From Rhizophlyctis rosea (Eukaryota; Chytridiomycota; Chytridiomycetes; Rhizophlyctidales; Rhizophlyctidaceae): a stretch of 35,392 bases of DNA. The stretch is taken from NCBI GenBank assembly GCA_027596075.1, contig JADGJC010000238.1, forward strand, positions 1 to 35,392, written 5' to 3'. How positions within the stretch are numbered: position 1 is the stretch's first letter; each line of letters begins with the position of its first letter. The position numbers and the translations under genes were made by a program. The notes under the pieces were generated by a model, which was not told the DNA's origin, ran no database searches, and saw only the letters and a program-made list of their open reading frames with translations. Of this stretch, positions 24,801 to 34,180 are shown one piece after another.

Positions 24801-25462
24801 AATATCGCCAAGATCCCTCACCTAACATCATGCCGCGAGCCTGTTCAGTTGCATCGCTGGTGGACTTGTTATTGAGGATTTGGAGACTGCCTATTTGCAA
24901 CGCAAGTAACGCAGTGTGAGCTGTGTAAGTATATGCACGTCCCTTCTTTCGGTGCCTCATGCAGCAGCCGTTCCGCGTGAGTCTTGCTCCTTCCACATTT
25001 CACAAGAAGCGCACATCGTCAAACGAGGCATGTATGCCCGGGTCCGGAGGGTACTTGGCATCATTAAAGACGTTGTAGTCTCTGCCCAATATTCTCCTTC
25101 TCCTCATAAGTCAGAAATCAAACCATTCATTGCTGTGCAAACTCGCTCGCCCGCCATGCACTGCCTCACTTTGTCTGGTCAATGTCCGCTTCCCGGAAGA
25201 CTTTTTGCTTGAGTGCGCCCTTTTTACGCCGACCGTTTGTGGGACTGATGAGAGCTCGTAATGAGCCATCCGAAAACTGTCCTGTCGTCATATCAAGCGA
25301 GTTCTCCAATATGGGTCGCGATTCATGAAAGACCTGCTTGTTCTAATCTGGTATGTGACATTGCCGTAAAAGGTGCAACAACAACACATCTGACCGCGGA
25401 TTGGCAAAGGAGGACGCTTTGTAGTGACGGGGAGGGATCTCTACACATTCCTTGCACAGCGG
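21831..25462. other. Non-genic stretch, nothing recognised
   Basis: AT-richer than the gene regions, with only short open frames. The longest ATG frame I looked at (22457-22690, 77 codons) has no recognisable family. The phrase TTCATTTTGAGCC occurs at about 22847 and 23018 in similar contexts, which hints at another short repeat. No RNA gene or clear mobile element was seen. Confidence 0.5.
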
Positions 25463-26444
25463 TTATGTAAAAACGAAGAATGGGATGTGTTTAGGGAATA
25501 CCATAACGACCAAAAGGAGATAAAACAGAATGACGAATTGAATAGTGCCCAGGTTTGAGATAGTCAGATTGTCTTCTAAGCAATATATTTGACTAATGTT
25601 TGAAATCACAGCTGTGTACAAATCGCCATTCTTTGCATTTGGAAGCCTAGGCCTATTTCCCCGTAACACATCAAACCAAACACTATCTAGATACCCCACC
25701 AACCTCTCTTCCCTCTCCACCTCATCCCAAGGCTGTAACTCAACCTCGTACTCCTCAATCCCCTTCTAGGCCAACCACTCGTCAAACTCCTCATCCTGCA
25801 CCATATCATTTGCAAAAGTCTTCAAATGCTTACATTTCTCGACCAAAGACTTGTTCATCTCCGCATCCCCGAACCCTTCACAACCCTCGAAACACAACTC
25901 CTCCAACGCCGTATTTTCCGAGACGTCCTTGACGAAAGCGCTATAGTCGAAGCCATGCTGGATGTAGTAGCGAGATCGTTCCCAATACACATTCCCGAAC
26001 CGCACATTCACCCACCACTCGCTTCTTTCTTTGACGAGGTTGTCGAAGCCGTGGAGGAGGTGGCCTGACCAAATGATCAGATGGAAGGTGGTGAGGCGCG
26101 GGCCGTCGATGAGGGAAGTGAGGGACATGCCCTCCAAGGAAACTTCGTCGAGAATTAGAGTGGTGAGGTGTGGACAGCCGGTGCAGATCGCTTTGCCAAC
26201 TTCTTTGGTAAAAAATACCGTTGGACGAAAGAGGATGAGGTGAGAGAGCGGAAGAGGGAGATGAAGGCGGGGATGTTGTTGATACGGTAGGTGGATGGAT
26301 TTGCTGAGATGAGGAAGTGGGCGTAGCGGAGGCTATTTTGGTATGGGTACTGTGGGATGTTGTTTTCAAAAAGGCGGGAGAGGGTGTAGGTGAGAGATTT
26401 CTTGGGACAATAGGTGAAGGAGTGGACCCTTTTTGGCAACCCCC
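25463..26444 (-). pseudogene. Broken F-box/LRR-like gene
   Basis: Two long pieces of one protein can be joined by eye. The upstream piece (about 26444-26245) reads KKSLTYTLSRLFENN...NNIPAFISLFRSL. After a one-base frame change near 26240 it continues as LILFRPTVFFTKEVGKAI, CPHLTTLILDEVSLEG, PRLTTFHLIIWSGH and ALEELCFEGCEGFG, a spacing typical of irregular leucine-rich repeats in fungal F-box proteins. An in-frame TAG at 25769-25767 follows DEWLA, yet the same frame stays coding-like beyond it (KGIEEYEVELQPWDEV, GYLDSVWFDVLRG) to about 25640, where the sequence turns AT-rich. No ATG or F-box precedes 26444, so the 5' end appears lost. The direction of the frame change implies a one-base deletion. 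The breaks could in part be assembly errors. Confidence 0.55.
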
Positions 26445-26632
26445 GGTCATCAGATTCACCGTATTTGTGGGATCGCCCTAACATGCGCCACCAAGGGCAA
26501 AGGCTTTTACAGGCAGGTGTGACTGACTGTGACAGGAGTGTACACTGGCTGTGCCGCACGCCCGCGACAATGCCCCAATATGGTCACTGGATATGGGGAT
26601 ATCACGATGGCAAATGTCCAATTTAGACCGAA

Positions 26633-26700
26633 ATGAGCAGAACCGGGAATCGAACCCCCGCACCTCGGCACCTGCCGCAAAGATGAGCCACTCGAAGAGG
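26633..26700 (-). tRNA. tRNA-like relic with intact B box
   Basis: On the minus strand, GGTTCGATTCC matches the RNA polymerase III B box exactly, and about 28 bases upstream TGGCTCATCTTTG resembles an A box. The T-arm stem pairs at only three of five positions, the segment between the boxes is about ten bases too short for a normal tRNA, and no 5' strand pairs with the expected acceptor 3' strand TTCTGCT. I therefore read it as a decayed tRNA or tRNA-derived element, not a working gene. No anticodon can be assigned. Confidence 0.3.
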
Positions 26701-26841
26701 GGAGCCAGAAGCCAGAAAGAGATCCCCTGGCTTTCTCATACCACCAATCTTCACACCCATTTCCAATAGGAGTCCGTACTACCAGTCCCTAAGAACACCA
26801 CATCATCGAGGTCCACTTCATATATTGAACATAACACCACC

Positions 26842-29386
26842 ATGGCGGAAGTCTCGAAGCAAGAGATTGCAGAAATATTCAGAAGGTTGAAGAACAAGAG
26901 GGAGAACAAGGTGTGTCTTACTGGTTTTTTGGGTCGTGTGAAAACATTCCATACTTTCGGGTCGTGTGGAACAATTCCATACTTGTTGGCCTCGAGAGCG
27001 GGATAACCCATTTCCGGCTCATGCACCAAGGCACCAATGCTTAACGTGTCTCAGAGCGGTTCCGCTAACTTCTCCACTACGTTTGGTATATAGGTGTGTT
27101 TCGACTGTAATGCCAAGAATCCTACCTGGTCTACCGTGACGTTTGGCGTGTACCTTTGTCTGGATTGTTCCGCCGTTCATAGGAACATGGGTGTCCATGT
27201 TACTTTTGTGAGGTTCGTAATGTCGCTTTTCACTGGTTCCTAATCTTGTCAAAGGTTTGGAAGGGGGGAGTGTATTTGCGTGCGACTATGTGTATTTGAC
27301 GGCTTCATTAACATTATTGAAGATGTGGATCTAACGCGTAACCCCATTCTCCCTACTATCGACAGATCCACAATCTTGGACACATGGACCCTAGATCAGC
27401 TTCGTATCATGAAGGTCGGCGGGAACGGACCCGCCGCAGAGTTTTTCAAGCAATACGGAGTCACTACCGGCCAGGGAAAGGACGCCAAGGCTAGGTACAC
27501 CAGCAAAGCCGCCGGATTGTACAAAGACAGATTGAGGAGGTTGGCCGATGAGGACGCCAAGCGGTGAGTTTCATCATACGAATTCATGTTTATTGGTTTT
27601 ATGTAACTTTAGGTGGGTGGGATGGGTTCCGCGCCGCGAAGCGGTGGATATGCCCGCAGGCGGGATTGCAGCGAAGCGGTGGAAATCTGCGAAGCGGTGG
27701 ATATGCTCGCGGGTGGGCTTGGAGGGAAGCGGTGGATATGCTCGCGGGTGGGTTTGGAGGGAAGCGGTGGAAATCCGCGAAGCGGTGGATATGCCCGTGG
27801 GTGGGCTTGGAGCGAAGCGGTGGATAATAGGATATGCCCGCGGGTGGGCTTGGACCGAAGCGGTGGAAATCCGGGAAGCGGTGGGAATTCCCGCGCCGCG
27901 GAGCGGTGGAAATGCCCGCGCCGTGAAGCGGTGGAAATGCTCTCCTGCGCAAGCGCAACATTGAGATTGAGCTTCAGCGAACAGCTCTCGAGCCTAGCTC
28001 GCATTCTCGCGCACAGTCATTCATTTCTCCACAACATCCAGGTTTCCAAACCGCATCACAATAGACGAATCCGCCGCCTCAGACGACATCACCGCCTCAA
28101 TCACAGAAGCCAAAGACGACGACTTCTTCTCCGACTGGGACAAACCCAAAGCGCCCACAACCTCCCAAATCGGAACCCCAACCTCCGCTCCAACACCTAC
28201 CCGTTCTCCCGCTCCGCGATCCGCCACTTCCTCCCCAGCTCCCGCCGCCCCAGTTAGAGTCACACCAGACCCCGCGCCCGCACCCGTAGTGCAAGCAGCT
28301 CCGACACCTATGCCCGTCGCCTCGAAACTAGGCTCCAACATTTTGAAGCCGACTAAGAAGGGACTGGGAGCTAAGAAAGCCGTCGCGATGAACTTCGACG
28401 AAGCGGAACGGCGTGCGAAGGAGGAGGCTGAGCGGCGGGCTGTTGCTGAAGAGGAGGAGAAGAAGCGGAGGGAGGAGGAAGCGGAACGGTTACGTGCTAC
28501 TGATCCGGTTGCCGCGGCCTTGACGGGTGGTGGTGGTGCTGCTGCTGCGGGGGGAGGGTTTTCGAGTAGGTTGGCGTATCAGGAGGGTGGGAGTGCTGCT
28601 TCCGGCGGTGCGGATGTAGATAGATTGGGAATTGGGATGGGACGGTTAGGGTTTGGGTTTGATCCTTCTGCTGCTCCGTCTTCTTCTTCGGGGCCGCAGA
28701 GGCAGGGGAGTGTTGGGGGTTTTGGATCGACGGGTGGGTTTGGGAGTACTGGTGCGGCGCCGGCTGCGGGGGGTGCGAGCAGGAGTGGTGGAGGAGGGTT
28801 TGGTGGTGGGGGCTTCGGAAGTGTTGGGATTGGGAGTGGGAGTGGTGGTGGGGATAGTGGAGAGGCTAGCAAGAGGTTTGGAGGTGCTAAAGCTATTTCG
28901 AGTGATATGTATTTTGAGAGGGGGAATCATGATCAGAGTCAGAGGTTTGTGTTCTCACCATCCTGCTCCCTCTTGTGACTCTGGTCTTACTCACACTCCC
29001 TATTCTACTCCTAGCGCCGAAGCACGCACCCGCCTTCAAAACTTCCAAGGCAAATCCGGGTTCGGGTCCGCCGAGTATTATGGTCGTGACGAGACGGGTC
29101 CTTCTTCTTACTCTTCTCGCTCGGCCGGCGGTGGTGACGTTATGGAAAACGCGACGCAGAGTGCAAGGGAGTTTGCGGAGCGGTTCGCGGGGCAGGCGAG
29201 CGAGGATGTGGAGAGTTTGAAGAGGGTTATTGTTGCGGGGGGGAGTAAGTTGGGGGAGATGTTGCAGGATATGCAGGTGGGTTTTTTTGTGGGGGTTTCG
29301 GAAATGCGGTTCCATTTGGAGTTTGTTTTGTTGTCAGTCAGTTGTATTGATGTCTTTTATGTTTGTAGGCGCGGTATAATTATTAG
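26842..29386 (+). CDS. GLO3: ADP-ribosylation factor GTPase-activating protein, Glo3/ArfGAP2-3 type
   Basis: It stimulates GTP hydrolysis by Arf on COPI-coated Golgi membranes. Coding exons: 26842-26910, 27094-27212, 27366-27563, 28042-28944, 29015-29276, 29369-29386. All junctions are GT-AG, all phases agree, and the product is 522 residues. The ArfGAP zinc finger is C25-x2-C28-x16-C45-x2-C48, with the catalytic arginine finger at R53 (CSAVHR) and the family motifs [17 protein letters not shown] and EFFKQYG. A Pro/Ala/Thr-rich linker follows, then [11 protein letters not shown] (231-241), a charged Glu/Arg coiled coil (about 247-290) and a Gly/Ser-rich tail. The Glo3 regulatory motif ISSDMYF is at 414-420, with a related [12 protein letters not shown] at 445-456. 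The start has an excellent context (ACCACCATGG). The last coding exon holds only five codons (ARYNY) plus TAG. Intron 3 (478 bp) contains a minisatellite. Confidence 0.95.
26931..26986. repeat. 28-bp tandem duplication in Glo3 intron 1
   Basis: Units 26931-26958 and 26959-26986 both begin GGGTCGTGTG and share ATTCCATACTT; they differ at a few positions. The duplication lies wholly within the first intron of the Glo3 gene, downstream of its 5' splice site. Confidence 0.8.
27638..27934 (+). repeat. GC-rich minisatellite in Glo3 intron 3
   Basis: Eleven copies (ten exact, one with a single change) of the decamer GAAGCGGTGG start at 27638, 27673, 27691, 27726, 27761, 27779, 27814, 27857, 27875, 27900 and 27925. 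The spacings are 35, 18, 35, 35, 18, 35, 43, 18, 25 and 25. Long units carry ATATGC-CGCGGGTGGGCTTGGA after the core; short units carry AAATCC or AAATCTGC. The array lies between the 5' splice site at 27564 and the 3' splice site at 28041. It explains why this intron is 478 bp when the gene's other introns are 70-183 bp. Stops are almost absent from most frames through the array. Confidence 0.92.
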
Positions 29387-32300
29387 ATGTTGTGTTTTGG
29401 GGAATTAGGGCGGATTAGGAGGTAGCTGAAGATGTTCCTTGGGATTGTTATCTTAGCACTTTGGTTTTTTATTTTGTTTATTTGGAAATACATCTGTCTT
29501 AAAATGGGATTGGAGTGTGTCTGGTTGATGTCGTCTGATTCCATGTGAGGGTTTCCGCCAATTCGTCCGCTTAGAGGGCGTGCCTGTTCTTTTTTTTTGT
29601 TTTTTTGTTTGAAAATCTTGGAGCGGATGAGATCGTGGATTGCGATCATCAGATCATCGAGCGCTTCAAGTGGCCGGATCAGTGGAGATGGACGCATGTT
29701 CAGCAGAATTGGTGACGATATTTCCTTCTGTATTCTTCTGTGAGGCAACGAGGCTACATCGTGGAAGCTGTTGGTGGTGGTGAGTTTTTGTCGTTTGGTC
29801 CGTATACCGGTCAGGAAGTTTGATATCTGGTCATATTGTTCGGTAAGCTGCTGAGTGAGTGAAGTGCAACTAAGAACCTTTGCTCTTCTCCGCTCTGTCA
29901 AGGCCCTCCTATTGTTTCCTTCCGTCCTTCGTTATTGAGGTGGACGTGCATGCATCGCTTGTGTGGCAGAAAGCACAAAGAAGAACCCATCCTGTTCCAG
30001 TTGTTCCCGCAGGTGCGATTTGATGATTGGTTTAACATCAGGATTTTCCTCTGGGAAGTATCTTTGACACATTTGCTTTATGCGCCGCTTCACGTATCTC
30101 TTGATCATGTGTAGCGGACTGCGTCAGCAGTCTGAAACGACGCAGAGGTAAACTCAGGGACAATGCCCTCAACGAATTAATCACGCTTGACGAGTCCAGG
30201 CCTGAAGTCGCTTGCCCCCTTGAACCGTTGGTCCTTTTTTTTTTTTTTCCTCGCAGTACCCAAGAAATTCGGATGATGGACGTCTTCCCGTCAGGTCTTG
30301 CATTTGCGCAGTGAGTGCTCATTCGTCCGATGTATGGAAGTCGTGACGATGAGATGTGGCAAACAAGAGGTACTTGCTTCTTGTCATCCTCTTTGCGCTG
30401 GGATGTCCTTTTTGGTCCGACTTCCGGGATTCGATAAACTGCACTTACACTTTTAGCGCGGGAAGACATGAGAGGCAAAAAATGAGCCTGGCGATCAGCA
30501 TTGAATCACAGAGGGCAGCGATCTGGCGCAAAACGCCTCGTCGGGAGAGTATGCAAGCATTTGATGCTCATTTACCAAAGTTACTACTGAAATTTGCGCT
30601 CAGGAAAGGGTGATGTTGTCCAGTGGTATGCCTTTCTCGACTGCAAGATTTCCGGGCATATGGCTTTGCTCCATAGTGTACCCATTCAAGTCCGATCTAC
30701 GAGTTTGAGACATCTGGACACAGCGGAGGGACAATGGTATCCCCATTCCCCACTCTTTGGCCATTTGTGTTGGCAAGGAAGCCTTTTTGTTTTTTTTGCG
30801 CGGGGTGGCGTTGTTTTTCTCTGCTGTGCGTGGATAGGATTACAGGCAGGCAAGGGAGAAAAAGTTTAGAACAGAAGCTTTGCTGATAGATGCAGTCTGA
30901 TGTGAATGATTTGAACATCAAGATGTTGATGAAGGTTGTCGGCTACTTTCTGGACACCGTACTTAACGTGTTGAGAGCTTTGTCCGGCCGTTTTTGAGTT
31001 GTAAGAAGAACAATCAGTTAGGCCTCCCGTGACGAGGAGCTGGGATTGAGCTGCGGGTTGATAGCGACTAGTCGGACAGAAGTTCGTTAATCTCTGTCCT
31101 GGAACAACTGGCACAGACGAGTTATGATTGCCCATTCATGCTCCTTTCATTTCAAGTTTTCACTACCGTGATTCAAGTTGTTTCTTGACGAAGGATAATG
31201 GAATTGAGGGGTTTAATTGCACTGGCTGCGTGTTTGCATGTTGTTGCGGGAAAGATGACCGGTCGACGATCAAAAGGACTCTGCAATCCGTTGAAAAGCT
31301 GAATTCCTCAACTCTAGTGGAAGTTCTGGATAATTTTTGTTGCTGTTGGCAATTCATCTGTGGGGAAAAGGTATTTCCCGCAGAAGGTTGAATTTGGATT
31401 GAAAGCGGACCAGGCTATCTCTCCCTGATGAGACTGTACGCGACAGATTGCACTTAAAACCCACTATGAGTAGATGAGTGTAGTGGACCACCTGCGTGCG
31501 CTAGACGGCTCGACTGGTATCGCACTTCTTTGAAAGCTTTTGTAACCAAGTGGGCGGAGTGTTGGTTTGGGGCCCATCTGTGGACTCGGATGCAATTCTG
31601 CGGCTGATGGGGTTTCGTAGTGAGGATGGCGCATATGACCGGAAGTCAGAGGTCGAAGGTCTGAAGATGATGGCGTCTGCACGGAATGCGCGCAATTCTG
31701 AATTATTTCACAGAGTGAAAAAACAACACCAAAATTGCGGATCTCGAATTGGAAGTCAGTGGGGATACCTTGCCTTTTCGCCCCCGACATGCGAGCATTT
31801 GCCGACACTAATTGATGATGCCTGGCGGGCCATATCACTGCATCCCATTGAAGTGATATTCTGGAGGCCATGGCGAAAAACGAGCTCATCATCTTCAAGC
31901 ACTGTCTGCGGGCCAATGAGCCTCCCTGAAAGCTCGTACTGACTGTGAAATTACGCTCTTTACAACTCACTGTGGCTTACCTTACCATTGAACCATTCCG
32001 GCGTCCAATATCATCTCTGTTTGGACTGATTTAGTTGAATCGTCACTGATGCGTATTACTAACGTCAAACCTGCTGGAATGCGTAGCTTGAAGAAGATGA
32101 GAGGGCTCGGGATGCAGCAGTCACAATGAGCATGTAGATGGCATCGTCTGACTTTCAGGGGTAGCTTTTTCCGTTGATGTTGCTTGCATCAATCGTCCAT
32201 ATTGTGCTTTGGAGATGTATCATAATGTATTGCGTGCCATCTTCATGAGGCTTCCACACGCTGACTGAGCGAGTGACATATTTTCCGTTGACTGAGTAAG

Positions 32301-33604
32301 TTCCATTGTGAATTGGTGCCTGCAAAATGCTATGCGGGATGTTGCTTCGTTTTTTTTATAGTGCTTCAGCACATCGCCGCTCATGCTGCAACTGCGATTT
32401 TGTTCGAACATTGCCGCGGGTGTCTGCCTACCTTTGGTTGTGGATTAGCTGGGGACGATATCAGCAGAGGTCACAGCAAATTGGAACCCGTGGCGTTGAC
32501 ATGAAAATCACTGTGCCTCTCGCAATCATCACTGTGCCCCACGATGGGCCAGACAGCCAGACGCCTCAACTACGAGAATCGTCTCCTTTCTAATTGCAAA
32601 ACGAGTCTATTTTACTGGCATATTGAGTCTGCGCCAAAACGAACTGGACATCTGAACGTCGATGAAGCACCATCATGACATCCCAGTGTCGGCTGCCTCA
32701 TAACTGGCAAGTCGTTGCCCAAAAAAAGCGACCCTCAATGTCATTCGTAGGAAGGAGGACGCGCAACATCTCAATACGCCGATTCAATGCGTACTTTACC
32801 ACACAATTTTTGCAGCGCTTAGCAAGTGCGTTAGCTGAAAATGGACCACGCGGTAGCCAACTCAGTGCATGAAGACACGGCTGAGTCCTCTTAGAATAGA
32901 AGGACGAGTAGGCCGCTGCGAGACGTCAGCATGCCCAATGCCTGTTGAGTGAATGATACTGATGGATATCAGCTCATATATAATGTCAATGCATGAACCT
33001 CGTCTTTCGGCCTGTCATCATCCTGGCGACTTGATGAATTGTCAACCATCATCCAAGAGACCGCTGGCCAGCATTTCTCATCAGTGTGATATCGAAGGAT
33101 CAAGGTCTGTTTCACATCAAACTGAACTATGATGGTGGAAAGTTGGGCAACGACCACGGATGGGAACAAAACCTGTCCAAACGAGGTTGGAGCCCGCAGA
33201 AGACGTCTTCGCCGACTATTGCTAAAGCTTTGCTGCATGTTTCTACTTGTAGTTTGGTTAGGTCGAGCAATGTGAAGGATTCCGCAAGCTTCAGAAGAAG
33301 GCCTCACCGTCCATGTCCATGCTCCATTCGCCACTGGAGACTAGAATGACAATTCATCCATCGCGCAAAGTTCATCCCACCACTTCTGTGGCACCCAACG
33401 CCAGGTCCTTCCAGTGAGTGCGACAAAGCATATGGTGTGTTGGCGCTTACAGCCAAGTCTTGGCCCCAGCAACTGCGGCACGATCATCCTCCGCATCCGA
33501 GGGTTTCTTTTACTTCTATTTGAGCTGAACGTCATCAGCAATATGCTCCACTGATCCCTCCGGCAGTCATGGTGCTGGTCATGGTGTGGTCTTTGCCGGG
33601 AGGA
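29387..33604. other. Non-genic stretch with isolated small ORFs
   Basis: No conserved domain found. It holds the small ORF at 29932-30108, a run of 14 T at 30235-30248, and several overlapping open frames of up to 168 codons (31464-31970, minus, opening at GTG) that are within chance expectation. A minus-strand frame from 33541 to 32969 is open except for one TAG, with no family I recognise. The inverted repeat at its right edge is annotated separately. Confidence 0.5.
29932..30108 (-). CDS. Hypothetical small protein (58 aa)
   Basis: It opens with ATG at 30108 and ends with TAA at 29934-29932. The product is basic then mixed (MIKRYVKRRIKQMCQRYF, then EENPDVKPIIKSHLREQLEQ), with codon use and amphipathic spacing that look protein-like. 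I recognise no family. After the TAA the same frame remains open on the minus strand to 29383 (172 codons beginning at a TTG at 29901), so this may be the front of a gene broken by one nonsense codon. Alternatively an intron from 30 bases before the stop could splice to a short different tail. It points toward the 3' end of Glo3 (convergent). Confidence 0.25.
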   Translation of the reverse strand: MIKRYVKRRIKQMCQRYFPEENPDVKPIIKSHLREQLEQDGFFFVLSATQAMHARPPQ

Positions 33605-33611
33605 TCAGTGG
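33548..33611. repeat. Inverted repeat (18-bp arms, 28-nt loop)
   Basis: The left arm at 33548-33565 (CCACTGATCCCTCCGGCA) is the near-perfect inverse complement of the right arm at 33594-33611 (TGCCGGGAGGATCAGTGG). The loop holds two copies of TCATGGTG. A second outer pair, ATATGCT at 33541-33547 and AGCATAT at 33626-33632, extends the symmetry with a bulge. The stop codon of the F-box gene (33605-33607) lies in the right arm, so the mRNA would end its coding part in a hairpin. Confidence 0.8.
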
Positions 33612-34180
33612 AAGAAAAAGTATAGAGCATATGACCTGGAACAACATATGGTCAAGATTGATGGTGGAACACCATTGCCGTCCGAGCGGACTCCGTATCC
33701 TTCGAACGGCGGAGCACCAAATGCGAGCCAATCAAAGAGGTCAACGTCCCATTCTCCCCTGCAACGCATCGAACCCAACCACAACAAATCCCTCACAACT
33801 CCATCACCTTTCCTGGTGAATTGCTCGTCAACCCCAATCTCCTCAACGTCCACCTCCCTCCCCGTCCCCTCTGGCCTCCACTGCCTCCTCCACGCCCACC
33901 ACATCGTCGCCATATCTCTCCAAATTTCGTGTCCCTCCAGAATCGGGAGACACCCCGCAGGAAACCCGTCAACGAGCTTCTGACGCCATGCATACTGGAT
34001 ATGATCTTCAGTGGAGCGGAGGAGCGTGCACCACTGTTTGCAGACGCGTTCGGAAGTGAGGAGGTCGGGGACGGTGATGTCGGGATGGGCGAGGACGAGG
34101 GGACCAAAGTCATTGTGGCGGAGGATGTCGAGAATTTGGAGAGGAGTTGGGACGTTAGAGAGGAGCTGGTTGGACGACAT
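33605..34180 (-). CDS. F-box-domain protein, single exon
   Basis: 191 residues without introns, from ATG 34180 to TGA 33605. An F-box-like helix lies at about residues 12-56: PTPLQILDIL, then DLLTSERVCKQWCTLL, the last part being the usual V-C-K-x-W signature. A tryptophan-rich segment (WRDMATMWWAWRRQW, about 87-101) and an acidic middle follow. F-box proteins bind Skp1 in SCF ubiquitin ligases through this helix; the substrate is unknown. The C-terminus after GNGVPPS is hydrophobic and odd (ILTICCSRSYALYFFFH) and ends inside an inverted repeat. The original 3' end may therefore have been replaced, with a short readthrough tail now supplying the stop. The plus strand shows the C-rich to G-rich switch typical of minus-strand genes here. 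Confidence 0.72.
   Translation of the reverse strand: MSSNQLLSNVPTPLQILDILRHNDFGPLVLAHPDITVPDLLTSERVCKQWCTLLRSTEDHIQYAWRQKLVDGFPAGCLPILEGHEIWRDMATMWWAWRRQWRPEGTGREVDVEEIGVDEQFTRKGDGVVRDLLWLGSMRCRGEWDVDLFDWLAFGAPPFEGYGVRSDGNGVPPSILTICCSRSYALYFFFH

Noticed and set aside
25766..25769. Reassigned TAG codon
   Set aside because: The ankyrin and Glo3 genes end at TAG exactly where their families end, so TAG is a stop in this genome.
27638..27934. CRISPR array
   Set aside because: Repeats are 10 bp with spacings as short as 18 bp and spacers that themselves repeat, inside a eukaryotic intron; this is a minisatellite.
28653..29408. 251-codon frame overlapping Glo3
   Set aside because: It is the wrong frame of Glo3 exons 4-5; the Glo3 regulatory motif and exon phases fix the true frame.
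30235..30248. Run of 14 T as the poly(A) tail of a minus-strand retrocopy
   Set aside because: No coding sequence or target-site duplication is visible beside it; other T-runs occur nearby.
31464..31970. 168-codon minus-strand open frame
   Set aside because: It opens at GTG, has no domain, and about one frame of this length is expected by chance.
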